IMG/VR virus record: IMGVR_UViG_3300023179_000025
Coordinates: 62,001 to 126,000 of that record
From: a virus
Strand: one strand, 5' to 3'
DNA: 64,000 nt
Positions 22,257 through 29,933 of the stretch are shown here, piece after piece (position 1 is the stretch's first letter; each line of letters begins with the position of its first letter). The translations under genes were made by a program, and so were the position numbers. Below the pieces are notes generated by a model. That model saw only the letters and a list, made by a program, of their open reading frames with translations, was not told the origin of the DNA and did not search any database.

Positions 22257-22892
22257 ATGAAACCTAAGATAAAAATATTTTTAAATCATCCTGAGTGTAG
22301 TATAGAGTGTGGTGCAGGAATGTACCATGCTCTTAATAAAGATTTTCGTATAGACTTTTTTACAAAAGACGATATTAAACCCAAATTATTTAGAAACTTA
22401 GAAATTATTGCCTTCCCTGGCGGTATTGGTGATAGTGATAAATTTGATAAAATTCTTAAACACAACCAAGATTACATTATTGAATTTGTAAAAAATAATG
22501 GAAGATACTTAGGTATTTGTATGGGTGCTTATTGGGCGGGTAGTCATTATTTTAATATACTTAAAAATGTAGAACCTGTACAATATATTAAAAGACCTAG
22601 GGCAAATATTAAAAGAAGTTACGGTACCACAACAAAAATAAATTGGCTAGGTAACGAACATAAAATGTATTTTTATGATGGCTGTGCATTGATTGGCAAT
22701 GAAAGTAAATTTAAAGTAATAGCAAGATATAGTAATAAAGATCCAATGGCTATCATTCAGAAAAACATTGGGTTAATAGGTTGTCATCCTGAAAGTATGC
22801 CAACTTGGTATAATAAAAAATATCTTTCAGATAAATGGCACAATTACCATCATCATTATTTGTTATTAGACTTCACAAAACGATTATTGTAA
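22257..22892 (+). CDS. class I glutamine amidotransferase-like protein (BPL_N-type)
   Basis: The nucleophile elbow GICMGAY places a Cys at about residue 88, and GCHPES provides the His/Glu of a GATase-like triad. The segment IAFPGGIGD is the preceding oxyanion-type loop. Such folds are seen in the N-terminal domain of biotin-protein ligase-like proteins (BPL_N) and glutamine amidotransferases. It has 211 residues and no synthetase partner domain. It could hydrolyse an amide or peptide; the substrate is unknown. Confidence 0.65.
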   Translation: MKPKIKIFLNHPECSIECGAGMYHALNKDFRIDFFTKDDIKPKLFRNLEIIAFPGGIGDSDKFDKILKHNQDYIIEFVKNNGRYLGICMGAYWAGSHYFNILKNVEPVQYIKRPRANIKRSYGTTTKINWLGNEHKMYFYDGCALIGNESKFKVIARYSNKDPMAIIQKNIGLIGCHPESMPTWYNKKYLSDKWHNYHHHYLLLDFTKRLL

Positions 22893-22920
22893 TACTTTTG
22901 TAATAATAATATGATAGTAT
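22887..22920 (+). promoter_or_regulatory. Pho-box-like promoter of phoX
   Basis: TTGTAATA occurs at 22887-22894 and 22898-22905, a direct repeat of period 11. This is the spacing of PhoB boxes (7-mer, 4-base spacer, 7-mer) although the 7-mer differs from CTGTCAT. TAGTAT at 22915-22920 is a possible -10 box ten bases later. It lies upstream of the alkaline phosphatase gene, where host PhoB control would be expected. Confidence 0.5.
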
Positions 22921-22957
22921 ATATGTAAATACGACAACATATAAAAGGAGAATGCGT

Positions 22958-25168
22958 ATGTTACAACAAGTAGTACAAGAAGAAAACACTTCTAACAATG
23001 AGCATATTAATGACATTGTAAATCAAATATTACAAGATCCCAAACGCCGAACTTTTTTAAAAACAGGTTCGGCGTTTTTAACTGCTGCCACAGGCGCAAC
23101 TTTAGCAGGTTGTGCTAGTGGAGATGACACCTTAACTGTGTCACATCTCAATTTTCCTGCTGTAGCTAAAAATATAGCAGATAAAATTACATTACCACCA
23201 GGTTATCAATATTCAATAGTACATGCTACCGGAGATAGACTGACTAGTAGTGTAGGTGCTTATACCAATAAAGGAACTGAAACTGATGATTGGTCTAACA
23301 GAGTAGGTGACCATCATGATGGTGTAGAATTATTTCACCTAGATAGTGCAGGTAAACGTACAAATCAAATGACTGATCGTGCTTTATTAGTTATGAATCA
23401 TGAAAGTTCAGCAGACGCACACTTCTTTCACCCAAATGGACAAACCAGTAATGGAACTACCGGCAAAAAGTACGACCAATTTGGAAGTTGGGATTTAGGG
23501 GTTCGTCCTGGACTTGAAGCATTAAAAGAAATAAATCATCACGGCGTTAGTGTTGTTGAAATTAATAAGAGTAGCAATGGTTGGTCTTATAAATTAGATA
23601 GCGGGTTTAATAGACGTATTACTCCTCAAACAGTAATGAAAATTGCTGGACCTGTTAATGAACTTAGTAACATTAAAGCATTATTAGCAACCAAATATGA
23701 TCCAACAGGTGCTACAAGTCGTGGTACATTAAACAATTGTGGTACAGGCATTACACCATGGGGTACTTTCTTAACATGCGAAGAAAATTGGGCTACCTAT
23801 TTCGCTATGCCTAAAGGTAGCGTTGCTCCAGATGCACGTATGGCGCAGAGCCGTGCTAGATATGGTGTTCGTAACGCAGCTATTGCCGATACTGCCACAA
23901 CAAGTAATACACAAGGATGGCACACTGTAACCGACATGCCCGATACCGCACAAAGATTTAGTCGTTGGGATGTAAGTGTAAAGGGAGCTACAGACAAAGA
24001 TGATTTTCGTAATGAACCACATACGTTTGGTTACATCGTAGAAATTGATCCAACTAACCCAACAAGTCAACCAGTAAAGCGTATTGCTTTAGGTCGTACA
24101 GCACATGAAGCAGCAGTATATGGAAAATTAGTTGCAGGTCAACCAGTAACTTTTTACATGGGATGTGACAGTCGAAATGAGTATATCTATAAGTGGGTAA
24201 GTAATCAACCATGGAATCCAGCCGATGCTAACGGTGGTTTGGCAGCAGGTGACAAATATTTAAATGATGGCAAACTGTACGCAGCTAAATTTAATAATGA
24301 TGGAACTGGTGTATGGTTAGAATTAAGCATTACAAATCCTCTTATTGCAGGATATTCAACTTTTGTATTTAAAAACCAAGCTGAAGTTTATGTTTTTACT
24401 AGACTTGCTGCTGACGCAGTTGGTGCCACCAAAATGGATCGCCCAGAATGGGGTGCTGTAAATCCTGCTAATGGTGAAGTGTATTTTGCTTTAACAAATA
24501 ATAGTTCTGCAAATCGTACGCCTTCTACAGTTAATGCAGCTAACCCACGTAGTTATGCTGATCCAGATGGCAAAAAAGGTTCAGGCAATCCTAATGGGCA
24601 CATTATTCGTTGGCGTGAAGAAACTAGTGGATTTAAGTGGGATATTTTCTTATTTGGTTCAGAAGAGGATAATTCTCAAAGTAATGTCAGCAAACTGACT
24701 GCCAATAATAGTTTTAGTAGCCCAGATGGATTATGGTTTAGTCGTGCTACTGGCTTATGCTGGATTCAAACTGACGATGGTGCATATACTGATGAAGTTC
24801 ATAATCAATTACTTGTTGCTATCCCTGGTAAAGTTGGCGATGGTCAGGCAATTACAGTCAATAACAGTCTAAGTGGTGCTACTGGCACACAAGCAACATT
24901 TGTTGGTGCTGAATTAGGGGAAACTAAATTACGTAGATTCATGACTGGTCCTGCTGGTTGCGAAATTACTGGTATTACTGAATCAGCAGATGGTCGTGCT
25001 ATCTTTGTAAATGTTCAGCATCCTGGCGAAGATACTTCGGCAGCATTTTGGACAGGAGGAGCGCCACAAAGTCAATGGCCAGGTAATGCTAATTATGGGA
25101 TAACTGGTCGTCCTCGCTCAGCCACAATTTGTATTACAAGGGTTGACGGAGGCCTAATAGGCGTATAA
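22958..25168 (+). CDS. phoX: PhoX-type alkaline phosphatase, Tat-exported lipoprotein
   Basis: PhoX is a calcium/iron-dependent phosphatase that releases phosphate from organic esters outside the cytoplasm. The N terminus has a twin-arginine signal (RRTFLK, residues 30-35) followed by a hydrophobic stretch and lipobox LAGC (49-52). The diagnostic PhoX/DUF839 segment is NCGTGITPWGTFLTCEEN. Length is 736 residues. ATG 22958 is chosen over 22952 because AAAGGAG ends seven bases before it. It is followed 28 bases later by pstS, so both are probably induced together in phosphate-starved hosts. Confidence 0.92.
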   Translation: MLQQVVQEENTSNNEHINDIVNQILQDPKRRTFLKTGSAFLTAATGATLAGCASGDDTLTVSHLNFPAVAKNIADKITLPPGYQYSIVHATGDRLTSSVGAYTNKGTETDDWSNRVGDHHDGVELFHLDSAGKRTNQMTDRALLVMNHESSADAHFFHPNGQTSNGTTGKKYDQFGSWDLGVRPGLEALKEINHHGVSVVEINKSSNGWSYKLDSGFNRRITPQTVMKIAGPVNELSNIKALLATKYDPTGATSRGTLNNCGTGITPWGTFLTCEENWATYFAMPKGSVAPDARMAQSRARYGVRNAAIADTATTSNTQGWHTVTDMPDTAQRFSRWDVSVKGATDKDDFRNEPHTFGYIVEIDPTNPTSQPVKRIALGRTAHEAAVYGKLVAGQPVTFYMGCDSRNEYIYKWVSNQPWNPADANGGLAAGDKYLNDGKLYAAKFNNDGTGVWLELSITNPLIAGYSTFVFKNQAEVYVFTRLAADAVGATKMDRPEWGAVNPANGEVYFALTNNSSANRTPSTVNAANPRSYADPDGKKGSGNPNGHIIRWREETSGFKWDIFLFGSEEDNSQSNVSKLTANNSFSSPDGLWFSRATGLCWIQTDDGAYTDEVHNQLLVAIPGKVGDGQAITVNNSLSGATGTQATFVGAELGETKLRRFMTGPAGCEITGITESADGRAIFVNVQHPGEDTSAAFWTGGAPQSQWPGNANYGITGRPRSATICITRVDGGLIGV

Positions 25169-25196
25169 AATATCAATCACACACAAAGGAAAAACA

Positions 25197-26201
25197 ATGA
25201 AAAAATTTATATTGGCTCTTGCGACCATATTTTTCGCAATTTCAGCACAGGCACAAATTACAGGTGCAGGTGCTACATTCCCTTATCCGATCTATGCTAA
25301 ATGGGCAGAAGCCTATCAAAAGCAAACAAGCGTCGGTCTTAATTATCAAAGCATTGGTAGTTCGGGGGGAATCCGTCAAATTAATGCCAAGACTGTAACA
25401 TTTGGAGCAACAGATGCGCCAGTTAAAGGTGAAGACCTTGATAAGAACGGTCAAGTTCAATTTCCTGTTATCATTGGCGGTACTGTGCCCGTTATTAATC
25501 TTGACGGTTTTAAGCCAAGTGAACTTCGCATTACAGGTGCTGTCTTGGCAGAAGTTTTTATGGGAAACATTGTTAAATGGAATGATCCGAAATTATCACA
25601 ATTAAACCCAGGTAAAAATTTACCTGATCTTAATATAACGGTAGTGCATCGTGCTGATGGTTCTGGTACAACATTTAATTTTACTGATTATCTAACTGAA
25701 GTAAGTCCTGCTTGGAAGGACAAGGTTGGTAAAGGTGCAGCAGTTAAATGGCCTGCTAATAGTTCTGTTGGTGGAAAAGGTAACGAAGGTGTTGCAGCTA
25801 ATGTTAATAGAGTTAAAGGTGCAATTGGATATGTTGAATATGCTTATGTTAAAAAGAATAACATGAATTATATGAAACTACAAAACAAAGCAGGTAACTT
25901 TGTTGACCCTGATGATACAACATTTGCTGCCGCAGCAGCAGGTGCAGATTGGTTCTCAGTTCCAGGAATGGGATTGAGTATTGTAAATCAAGGCGGCAAA
26001 GATACTTGGCCCATAACAACAGCTAGCTTTATTATAATGCATAAAGATCCTGCTGATAAAAAGGCTAGCCAAGAAGTCATCAAGTTCTTTGACTGGGCAT
26101 TTAGGAATGGTGCCAAAATGAGTGCGGATCTTGATTATGTTCATTTACCAGAGAAATTACAGAATGAAATACGTACAAAAGTATGGACTCAAATTAAGTA
26201 A
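25197..26201 (+). CDS. pstS: phosphate-binding periplasmic protein PstS
   Basis: It binds phosphate in the periplasm and delivers it to the host PstCAB importer. A Sec signal (MKKFILALATIFFAISAQAQ) is followed by ITGAGATFPYPIYAKW, SSGGIRQI, FGATDAPV and RADGSGTTFNF, which hold the phosphate ligands. The length of 334 and sequence style match proteobacterial PstS. No PstC, A or B genes are present, so it must work with the host transporter, as known for cyanophage pstS. Confidence 0.95.
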   Translation: MKKFILALATIFFAISAQAQITGAGATFPYPIYAKWAEAYQKQTSVGLNYQSIGSSGGIRQINAKTVTFGATDAPVKGEDLDKNGQVQFPVIIGGTVPVINLDGFKPSELRITGAVLAEVFMGNIVKWNDPKLSQLNPGKNLPDLNITVVHRADGSGTTFNFTDYLTEVSPAWKDKVGKGAAVKWPANSSVGGKGNEGVAANVNRVKGAIGYVEYAYVKKNNMNYMKLQNKAGNFVDPDDTTFAAAAAGADWFSVPGMGLSIVNQGGKDTWPITTASFIIMHKDPADKKASQEVIKFFDWAFRNGAKMSADLDYVHLPEKLQNEIRTKVWTQIK

Positions 26202-26219
26202 TGTAATAATACTGTAAAC
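26201..26219 (+). promoter_or_regulatory. second Pho-box-like direct repeat
   Basis: TGTAA at 26202-26206 and again at 26213-26217, again with period 11, just after pstS and upstream of the PlcP/Agt unit. No convincing -10 box follows, so it is weaker than the phoX site. Confidence 0.35.
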
Positions 26220-26246
26220 TAATCAAAAGTTAAATTTTGTAAATAG

Positions 26247-26273
26247 TTATAGAGAATCACAAATTCTCTATAA
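26247..26273 (+). terminator. perfect 11-bp hairpin after pstS
   Basis: TTATAGAGAAT (26247-26257) pairs with ATTCTCTATAA (26263-26273) around CACAA. There is no T run after it, so it may be an mRNA-end stabiliser, a processing signal or a weak terminator between pstS and the following genes. Confidence 0.5.
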
Positions 26274-26294
26274 CCCACATCAAGGAGTCACAAA

Positions 26295-26519
26295 ATGAAA
26301 CTAGAAATGAGAGCTTGGGATTTAGACGTAAAATTAGAATTACAGGATGATGATGCAGTAGACCAATTACAAGTTTTGGAAGTTGTTAAAAATTTATTAG
26401 ACACACTTTCACAATTTGAAAAAGTCAATGTAGTAATTAAACAAATTGAAGAAACAACAGAAGAATTAGATAATAATTCTGATAACGTTGAAGCAATTAC
26501 TCATACAACAGGTTACTAA
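26295..26519 (+). CDS. hypothetical protein in the lipid-remodelling unit (74 aa)
   Basis: A small acidic helical protein (VVKNLLDTLSQFEKVNVVIKQ) with no signal peptide or membrane segment. AAGGAG lies ahead of the start. It sits between pstS and the PlcP-like gene. I do not recognise it. Confidence 0.55.
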   Translation: MKLEMRAWDLDVKLELQDDDAVDQLQVLEVVKNLLDTLSQFEKVNVVIKQIEETTEELDNNSDNVEAITHTTGY

Positions 26520-26535
26520 AAGGTCCCCCAATGAA

Positions 26536-27306
26536 ATGGTTTATAATGCTATCTTTATATCAGATGTACACTTGGGCACAAAAGGATGTAAAGCCGAAGA
26601 ATTAATTAATTTTTTGAAAAACAACACCGCTTCAAAGTTATATCTTATAGGTGATATATTAGACGGCTGGAAAATACAACAAAATAAATGGGTCTGGAAA
26701 CAGACCCATTCCAATGTAATCCGTAGAATTTTAGGTCATGCTAAAAATGGTACAGAAGTTTTCTATGCTATAGGAAATCATGATGAATTTATACGTCCTT
26801 TACTTCCATATAAGATAAGTTTTGGCAAAATTAAACTTGCTAATCAGTTTACACATAATGGTATAGATGGGAAGAAATATTTAGTTGTTCACGGAGATTT
26901 ATTTGATGGAATAACAAGGCTCGCTCCTTGGATTAGTTTTTTGGGGGATAGAGCCTATGACATGCTTCTTTCACTTAATACCACATTTAATCGTATTCGC
27001 CATCGTTTTGGGTTCGGCTATTGGAGTCTTAGCAAATATCTTAAGCACAGAGTCAAACGGGCTATGGATTTTATGTTTAGATTTGAGAATAATATGGCTG
27101 ATTATTGTATTAAGCGTGGGTATGATGGAGTTATATGTGGTCATATACATTATGCCGAAATTAAAACAATAAAGGGTATAACATATATGAATGATGGTGA
27201 TTGGGTAGAAAGTTGTAGCGCACTAGTAGAAAATGTCAATGGAAGTTGGGAAATTATATATTGGACAAAAAAGCAAGATGTGGATATTGTTCCTAGTGGT
27301 AGTTAA
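26536..27306 (+). CDS. plcP: PlcP-like phospholipase C (metallophosphoesterase)
   Basis: The metal-binding motifs of calcineurin-type phosphoesterases are all present: SDVHLG (residues 9-14), GDILDGW (39-45), GNHDEF, HGDLFD and GHIHY. The segments SDVHLGTKGC, GFGYWSLS and MNDGDWVESC match the PlcP group, often annotated as UDP-2,3-diacylglucosamine pyrophosphatase, which removes head groups from phospholipids in phosphate-starved bacteria. It has 256 residues. The neighbouring glycosyltransferase matches the PlcP-Agt lipid-renovation pair. LpxH is the alternative, but context and motifs favour PlcP. Confidence 0.75.
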   Translation: MVYNAIFISDVHLGTKGCKAEELINFLKNNTASKLYLIGDILDGWKIQQNKWVWKQTHSNVIRRILGHAKNGTEVFYAIGNHDEFIRPLLPYKISFGKIKLANQFTHNGIDGKKYLVVHGDLFDGITRLAPWISFLGDRAYDMLLSLNTTFNRIRHRFGFGYWSLSKYLKHRVKRAMDFMFRFENNMADYCIKRGYDGVICGHIHYAEIKTIKGITYMNDGDWVESCSALVENVNGSWEIIYWTKKQDVDIVPSGS

Positions 27307-27463
27307 TACATTTGATACGAATGATGTACCTGGTAGAATCCAATTACAGTTTAAGGATCAACAAAGTTGTGAATTCGCACTGGCTAATATGACAAGTTAT
27401 GTTAAATTTCCTTGGTTTAAAGTAGAGGGTAAATGTGAAAAAAATATTAATAATAACAGATAA
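27278..27463 (+). CDS. small hypothetical protein between plcP and agt (61 aa)
   Basis: It overlaps the end of the PlcP-like gene by 29 bases and the start of the glycosyltransferase gene by 29. It has a hydrophobic start (MWILFLVVVNTF) and two Cys spaced as in small phage proteins (QSCEFA, GKCEKN). The tight double overlap supports it, though it could be spurious. Confidence 0.45.
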   Translation: MWILFLVVVNTFDTNDVPGRIQLQFKDQQSCEFALANMTSYVKFPWFKVEGKCEKNINNNR

Positions 27464-28430
27464 TTTACAGGATCAAATAAATGGTGTGGTTACCACTTAC
27501 AAAAATCTTGAAGCGTGTGCGGTTCGTGACAACTATAACATTGTTTATATTACTCCCGATGAGTTCCGCCACTTTGATTGCCCTATCTATAACGAAGTCA
27601 AGATTGCCTTTCCGAGGAAAATGGGCGAGAAGATTGAGGAGATATCTCCACATCATATCCACATCGCCACAGAAGGTCCTGTGGGTCTGTGGGCTAGAGC
27701 ATATCTTACAAAACATAATTATAATTACAATACTGCTTATCATACTAAATTTCCTGAAGGATTACATACCTTGGTTGGACTTCCTGAGTCTATTACTTGG
27801 CGCTATATAAAATGGTTTCATAAACATACAGGAAAAGTTCTTACAACCACTAATTCTATGGTTGAACAATTACAACAAAAAGGATTAAAAAATCTTGTAC
27901 CATGGACTAGAGGTGTTGATAGAGAAATATTTTCTTCTAAATTACGAACAAAAACAGCGGAAAAACTTAATCTTGTCTGTGTAAGTCGAATTAGTAAAGA
28001 AAAAAACTTAGACGATTTTTGTAGTATCGATTATTTTCATGCACATAAAATAATGGTAGGTGATGGTCCTTATCGTAGGGAATTAGAAAAGAAATATCCT
28101 AACGTAGAATTTGTAGGATTTAAAACAGGAGTAGAATTGGCTACATATTTTGCAAACGCCGATGTATTTGTTTTTCCAAGTCGTTGGGAAACATTTGGTA
28201 TCGTTATGATTGAGGCTATGGCGTGTGGTACACCTGTTGCGGCATATCCCTGTCAAGGACCACTGGATGTTGTAGATCATGGGATAACAGGGTTCTTACG
28301 AGATAATCTTAAACAGGCTATTACAGAATGTTTAACATTAGATAGGTATACAGTTGAAAAGCATAGTTTAAAATACAGCTGGGATAAAGCTTGGGAAATT
28401 TTTAAAAATAATTTAATACCATTAAAGTAA
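27435..28430 (+). CDS. agt: Agt-like glycolipid glycosyltransferase (GT4)
   Basis: The fold is GT4: N-terminal NGVVTTYKNLE and HIATEGPVGLWAR, a nucleotide-binding EX7E-like region with VFPSRWETFGIVMIEAMACG, and PYHTKFPE-type features (AYHTKFPEG). This pattern matches the Agt group that transfers sugar to diacylglycerol to make phosphate-free glycolipids, usually encoded beside plcP. It has 331 residues. GTG start at 27435 with GAGGG before it. Other GT4 mannosyltransferases look similar, so lipid specificity rests on adjacency to PlcP. Confidence 0.7.
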   Translation: MKKILIITDNLQDQINGVVTTYKNLEACAVRDNYNIVYITPDEFRHFDCPIYNEVKIAFPRKMGEKIEEISPHHIHIATEGPVGLWARAYLTKHNYNYNTAYHTKFPEGLHTLVGLPESITWRYIKWFHKHTGKVLTTTNSMVEQLQQKGLKNLVPWTRGVDREIFSSKLRTKTAEKLNLVCVSRISKEKNLDDFCSIDYFHAHKIMVGDGPYRRELEKKYPNVEFVGFKTGVELATYFANADVFVFPSRWETFGIVMIEAMACGTPVAAYPCQGPLDVVDHGITGFLRDNLKQAITECLTLDRYTVEKHSLKYSWDKAWEIFKNNLIPLK

Positions 28431-28467
28431 TTAAAAATTAACAATAAAACAATAATTTTTAAATATA

Positions 28468-28496
28468 TTGACTTTCTAATATAAATATTGTACAAT
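28468..28496 (+). promoter_or_regulatory. sigma70-type promoter for the ahpC-ahpD unit
   Basis: TTGACT at 28468-28473, 17 bases, TACAAT at 28491-28496. AAGGAG lies before the ATG at 28518. Confidence 0.7.
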
Positions 28497-28517
28497 TACA
28501 CACACAAGGAGAAAACT

Positions 28518-29111
28518 ATGAAAACAGTTGGAGATGTACTTAAGCCTTTCGCAATGACAGGCGTAAAACCAGGAGCGTTAACCTTAGATAATGCTTTTGA
28601 AACAATCACAGAAAAATCTTTTGAAGGTAAGTGGAAAGTAATCGTTTACTATCCTAAAGATTTTACTTTTGTATGCCCCACAGAAATTGTAGCATATGAT
28701 AAACTTAACAGTGACTTTGCTGACCGTGATGCTGTATTATTAATTGGTAGCACAGATAATGAGTTTTGTAAATTAGCATGGCGTAATGCACATGAAGATT
28801 TGAAAAAAACTAATAGCTGGATGTTTGCTGATACAGCAAGAGAAGCAGATGAGAGTTATAACGTTGAAAGTGATAAATGGGAGCATAAGCTTCCAGAAGG
28901 TTTAGCTCAACAACTTGGTATTTTTTACAAACCTGCAGGAGCAGCATTAAGAGCTACATTTATTGTTGATCCTAATAATGTTATTCAACATGTTACTGTA
29001 AACAATTTAGATGTTGGTCGTAACCCAGATGAAACACTACGCATTTTAGATGCACTACAAACTGGTGAACTTTGCCCATGTAGTCGTCCAATAGGCGGTG
29101 AAACACTTTAA
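28518..29111 (+). CDS. ahpC: alkyl hydroperoxide reductase AhpC (peroxiredoxin)
   Basis: It reduces H2O2 and organic peroxides. The peroxidatic Cys53 is in FVCPTE, preceded by YYPKDFTF. The C-terminal CPCSRP (Cys186 and Cys188) supplies the resolving Cys, as in the AhpC type that is recycled by AhpD instead of AhpF. Length is 197. Start at ATG 28518 fits AAGGAG at 28506-28511. A gene for an AhpD-like protein follows with one small gene between. Confidence 0.92.
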   Translation: MKTVGDVLKPFAMTGVKPGALTLDNAFETITEKSFEGKWKVIVYYPKDFTFVCPTEIVAYDKLNSDFADRDAVLLIGSTDNEFCKLAWRNAHEDLKKTNSWMFADTAREADESYNVESDKWEHKLPEGLAQQLGIFYKPAGAALRATFIVDPNNVIQHVTVNNLDVGRNPDETLRILDALQTGELCPCSRPIGGETL

Positions 29112-29278
29112 TGTTTAAGTATGAAACTCTTTGGGATTTTTACAAAGTAAAATTTTTATTTCTTTTAATTTCTTTTGTAGTAGCAATAATTTTATCAAAC
29201 TATTTGTATAACCATGATAAAGATAAAAAGATGATTGAGTTTCATAAAACATTTATTAAAAAATATTATGGAGAATGA
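29111..29278 (+). CDS. small single-helix membrane protein (55 aa)
   Basis: It starts on the last base of the ahpC stop and ends ten bases inside ahpD. A hydrophobic segment at about residues 14-30 (FLFLLISFVVAIILSNY) predicts one transmembrane helix with a basic C-terminal tail. The tight fit between two functional partners suggests it is translated, perhaps tethering them to the membrane. Confidence 0.5.
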   Translation: MFKYETLWDFYKVKFLFLLISFVVAIILSNYLYNHDKDKKMIEFHKTFIKKYYGE

Positions 29279-29795
29279 GTTGAACTGGATAGATCAAATT
29301 AAAGCAAGCATTCCTGAACATTGTAAGGATAATAAACTTAACCTTGATAGTGTAATGAACCGTAGTGGTTTGGATGAGATAGATGCTCATGGGTGTGCGT
29401 TAGCCGCAGCGATATCTGCAGGCAATGGAGAATTAGCTTATGACATTCAATTAAATGGTCCTTTAAAAGGCACTAAAGAATCTGAGGCAGCAAAAACGGC
29501 AGCAGCGTTAATGGGTATTAATAATGTATTTTATCCATTTATTGAAATGTGTAATGATCCTGATTTAAAAGGATTGCCACCTGGATTGCGTATGAATGCT
29601 TATGCTAACCATGGCGGAGTCAGTAAAAAGCAATTTGAAATGTATGCGTTAGCAGCAAGTATTGTTGGTAAATGTCATTTTTGTGTAAAAAATCATTATG
29701 ACACATTAAAGAAAGAAGGTCTTACCGTTCAGCAATTACAAGCAATCGGTAAGATTGCTAGTGTAATTGCTAGTATTAATAAGATAGCAGTATAA
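29268..29795 (+). CDS. ahpD: AhpD-like alkylhydroperoxidase (carboxymuconolactone decarboxylase family)
   Basis: The redox motif is CHFC (Cys136, Cys139) followed by His143, in the segment GKCHFCVKNHYD, as in AhpD of mycobacteria. AhpD passes electrons to AhpC. It has 175 residues, the usual length. ATG 29268 is preferred to the upstream in-frame ATG at 29235 because homologues start just before the LNWIDQIKA-type helix. It is coupled to ahpC through the small gene between them. Confidence 0.85.
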   Translation: MENELNWIDQIKASIPEHCKDNKLNLDSVMNRSGLDEIDAHGCALAAAISAGNGELAYDIQLNGPLKGTKESEAAKTAAALMGINNVFYPFIEMCNDPDLKGLPPGLRMNAYANHGGVSKKQFEMYALAASIVGKCHFCVKNHYDTLKKEGLTVQQLQAIGKIASVIASINKIAV

Positions 29796-29918
29796 TTAAA
29801 TTATCCACCACTTACTGGCACGATAAACACAGTTTACACCGTCTAATACATTTATAAAATCACCTACTTCAACAACACCATATTCGGTAGTTGATGCTGG
29901 TACTGATAAATAACTCAT
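29796..29918 (-). CDS. small hypothetical protein (40 aa)
   Basis: Forty residues (start MSYLSVPASTTEYGVVEVGD, end SKWWII) with AAGGAG correctly placed upstream on the minus strand. It resembles a minimal beta-structured virion or coat piece, but I do not recognise it. It follows the collagen-like gene in the same direction by 16 bases and ends next to the ahpD stop. Confidence 0.5.
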   Translation of the reverse strand: MSYLSVPASTTEYGVVEVGDFINVLDGVNCVYRASKWWII

Positions 29919-29933
29919 TTATTATTCTCCTTA

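Noticed and set aside
26536-27306. UDP-2,3-diacylglucosamine pyrophosphatase (LpxH)
   Set aside because: The fold is shared, but LGTKGC, GYWSLS and DGDWVESC and the neighbouring GT4 gene fit the PlcP group better.
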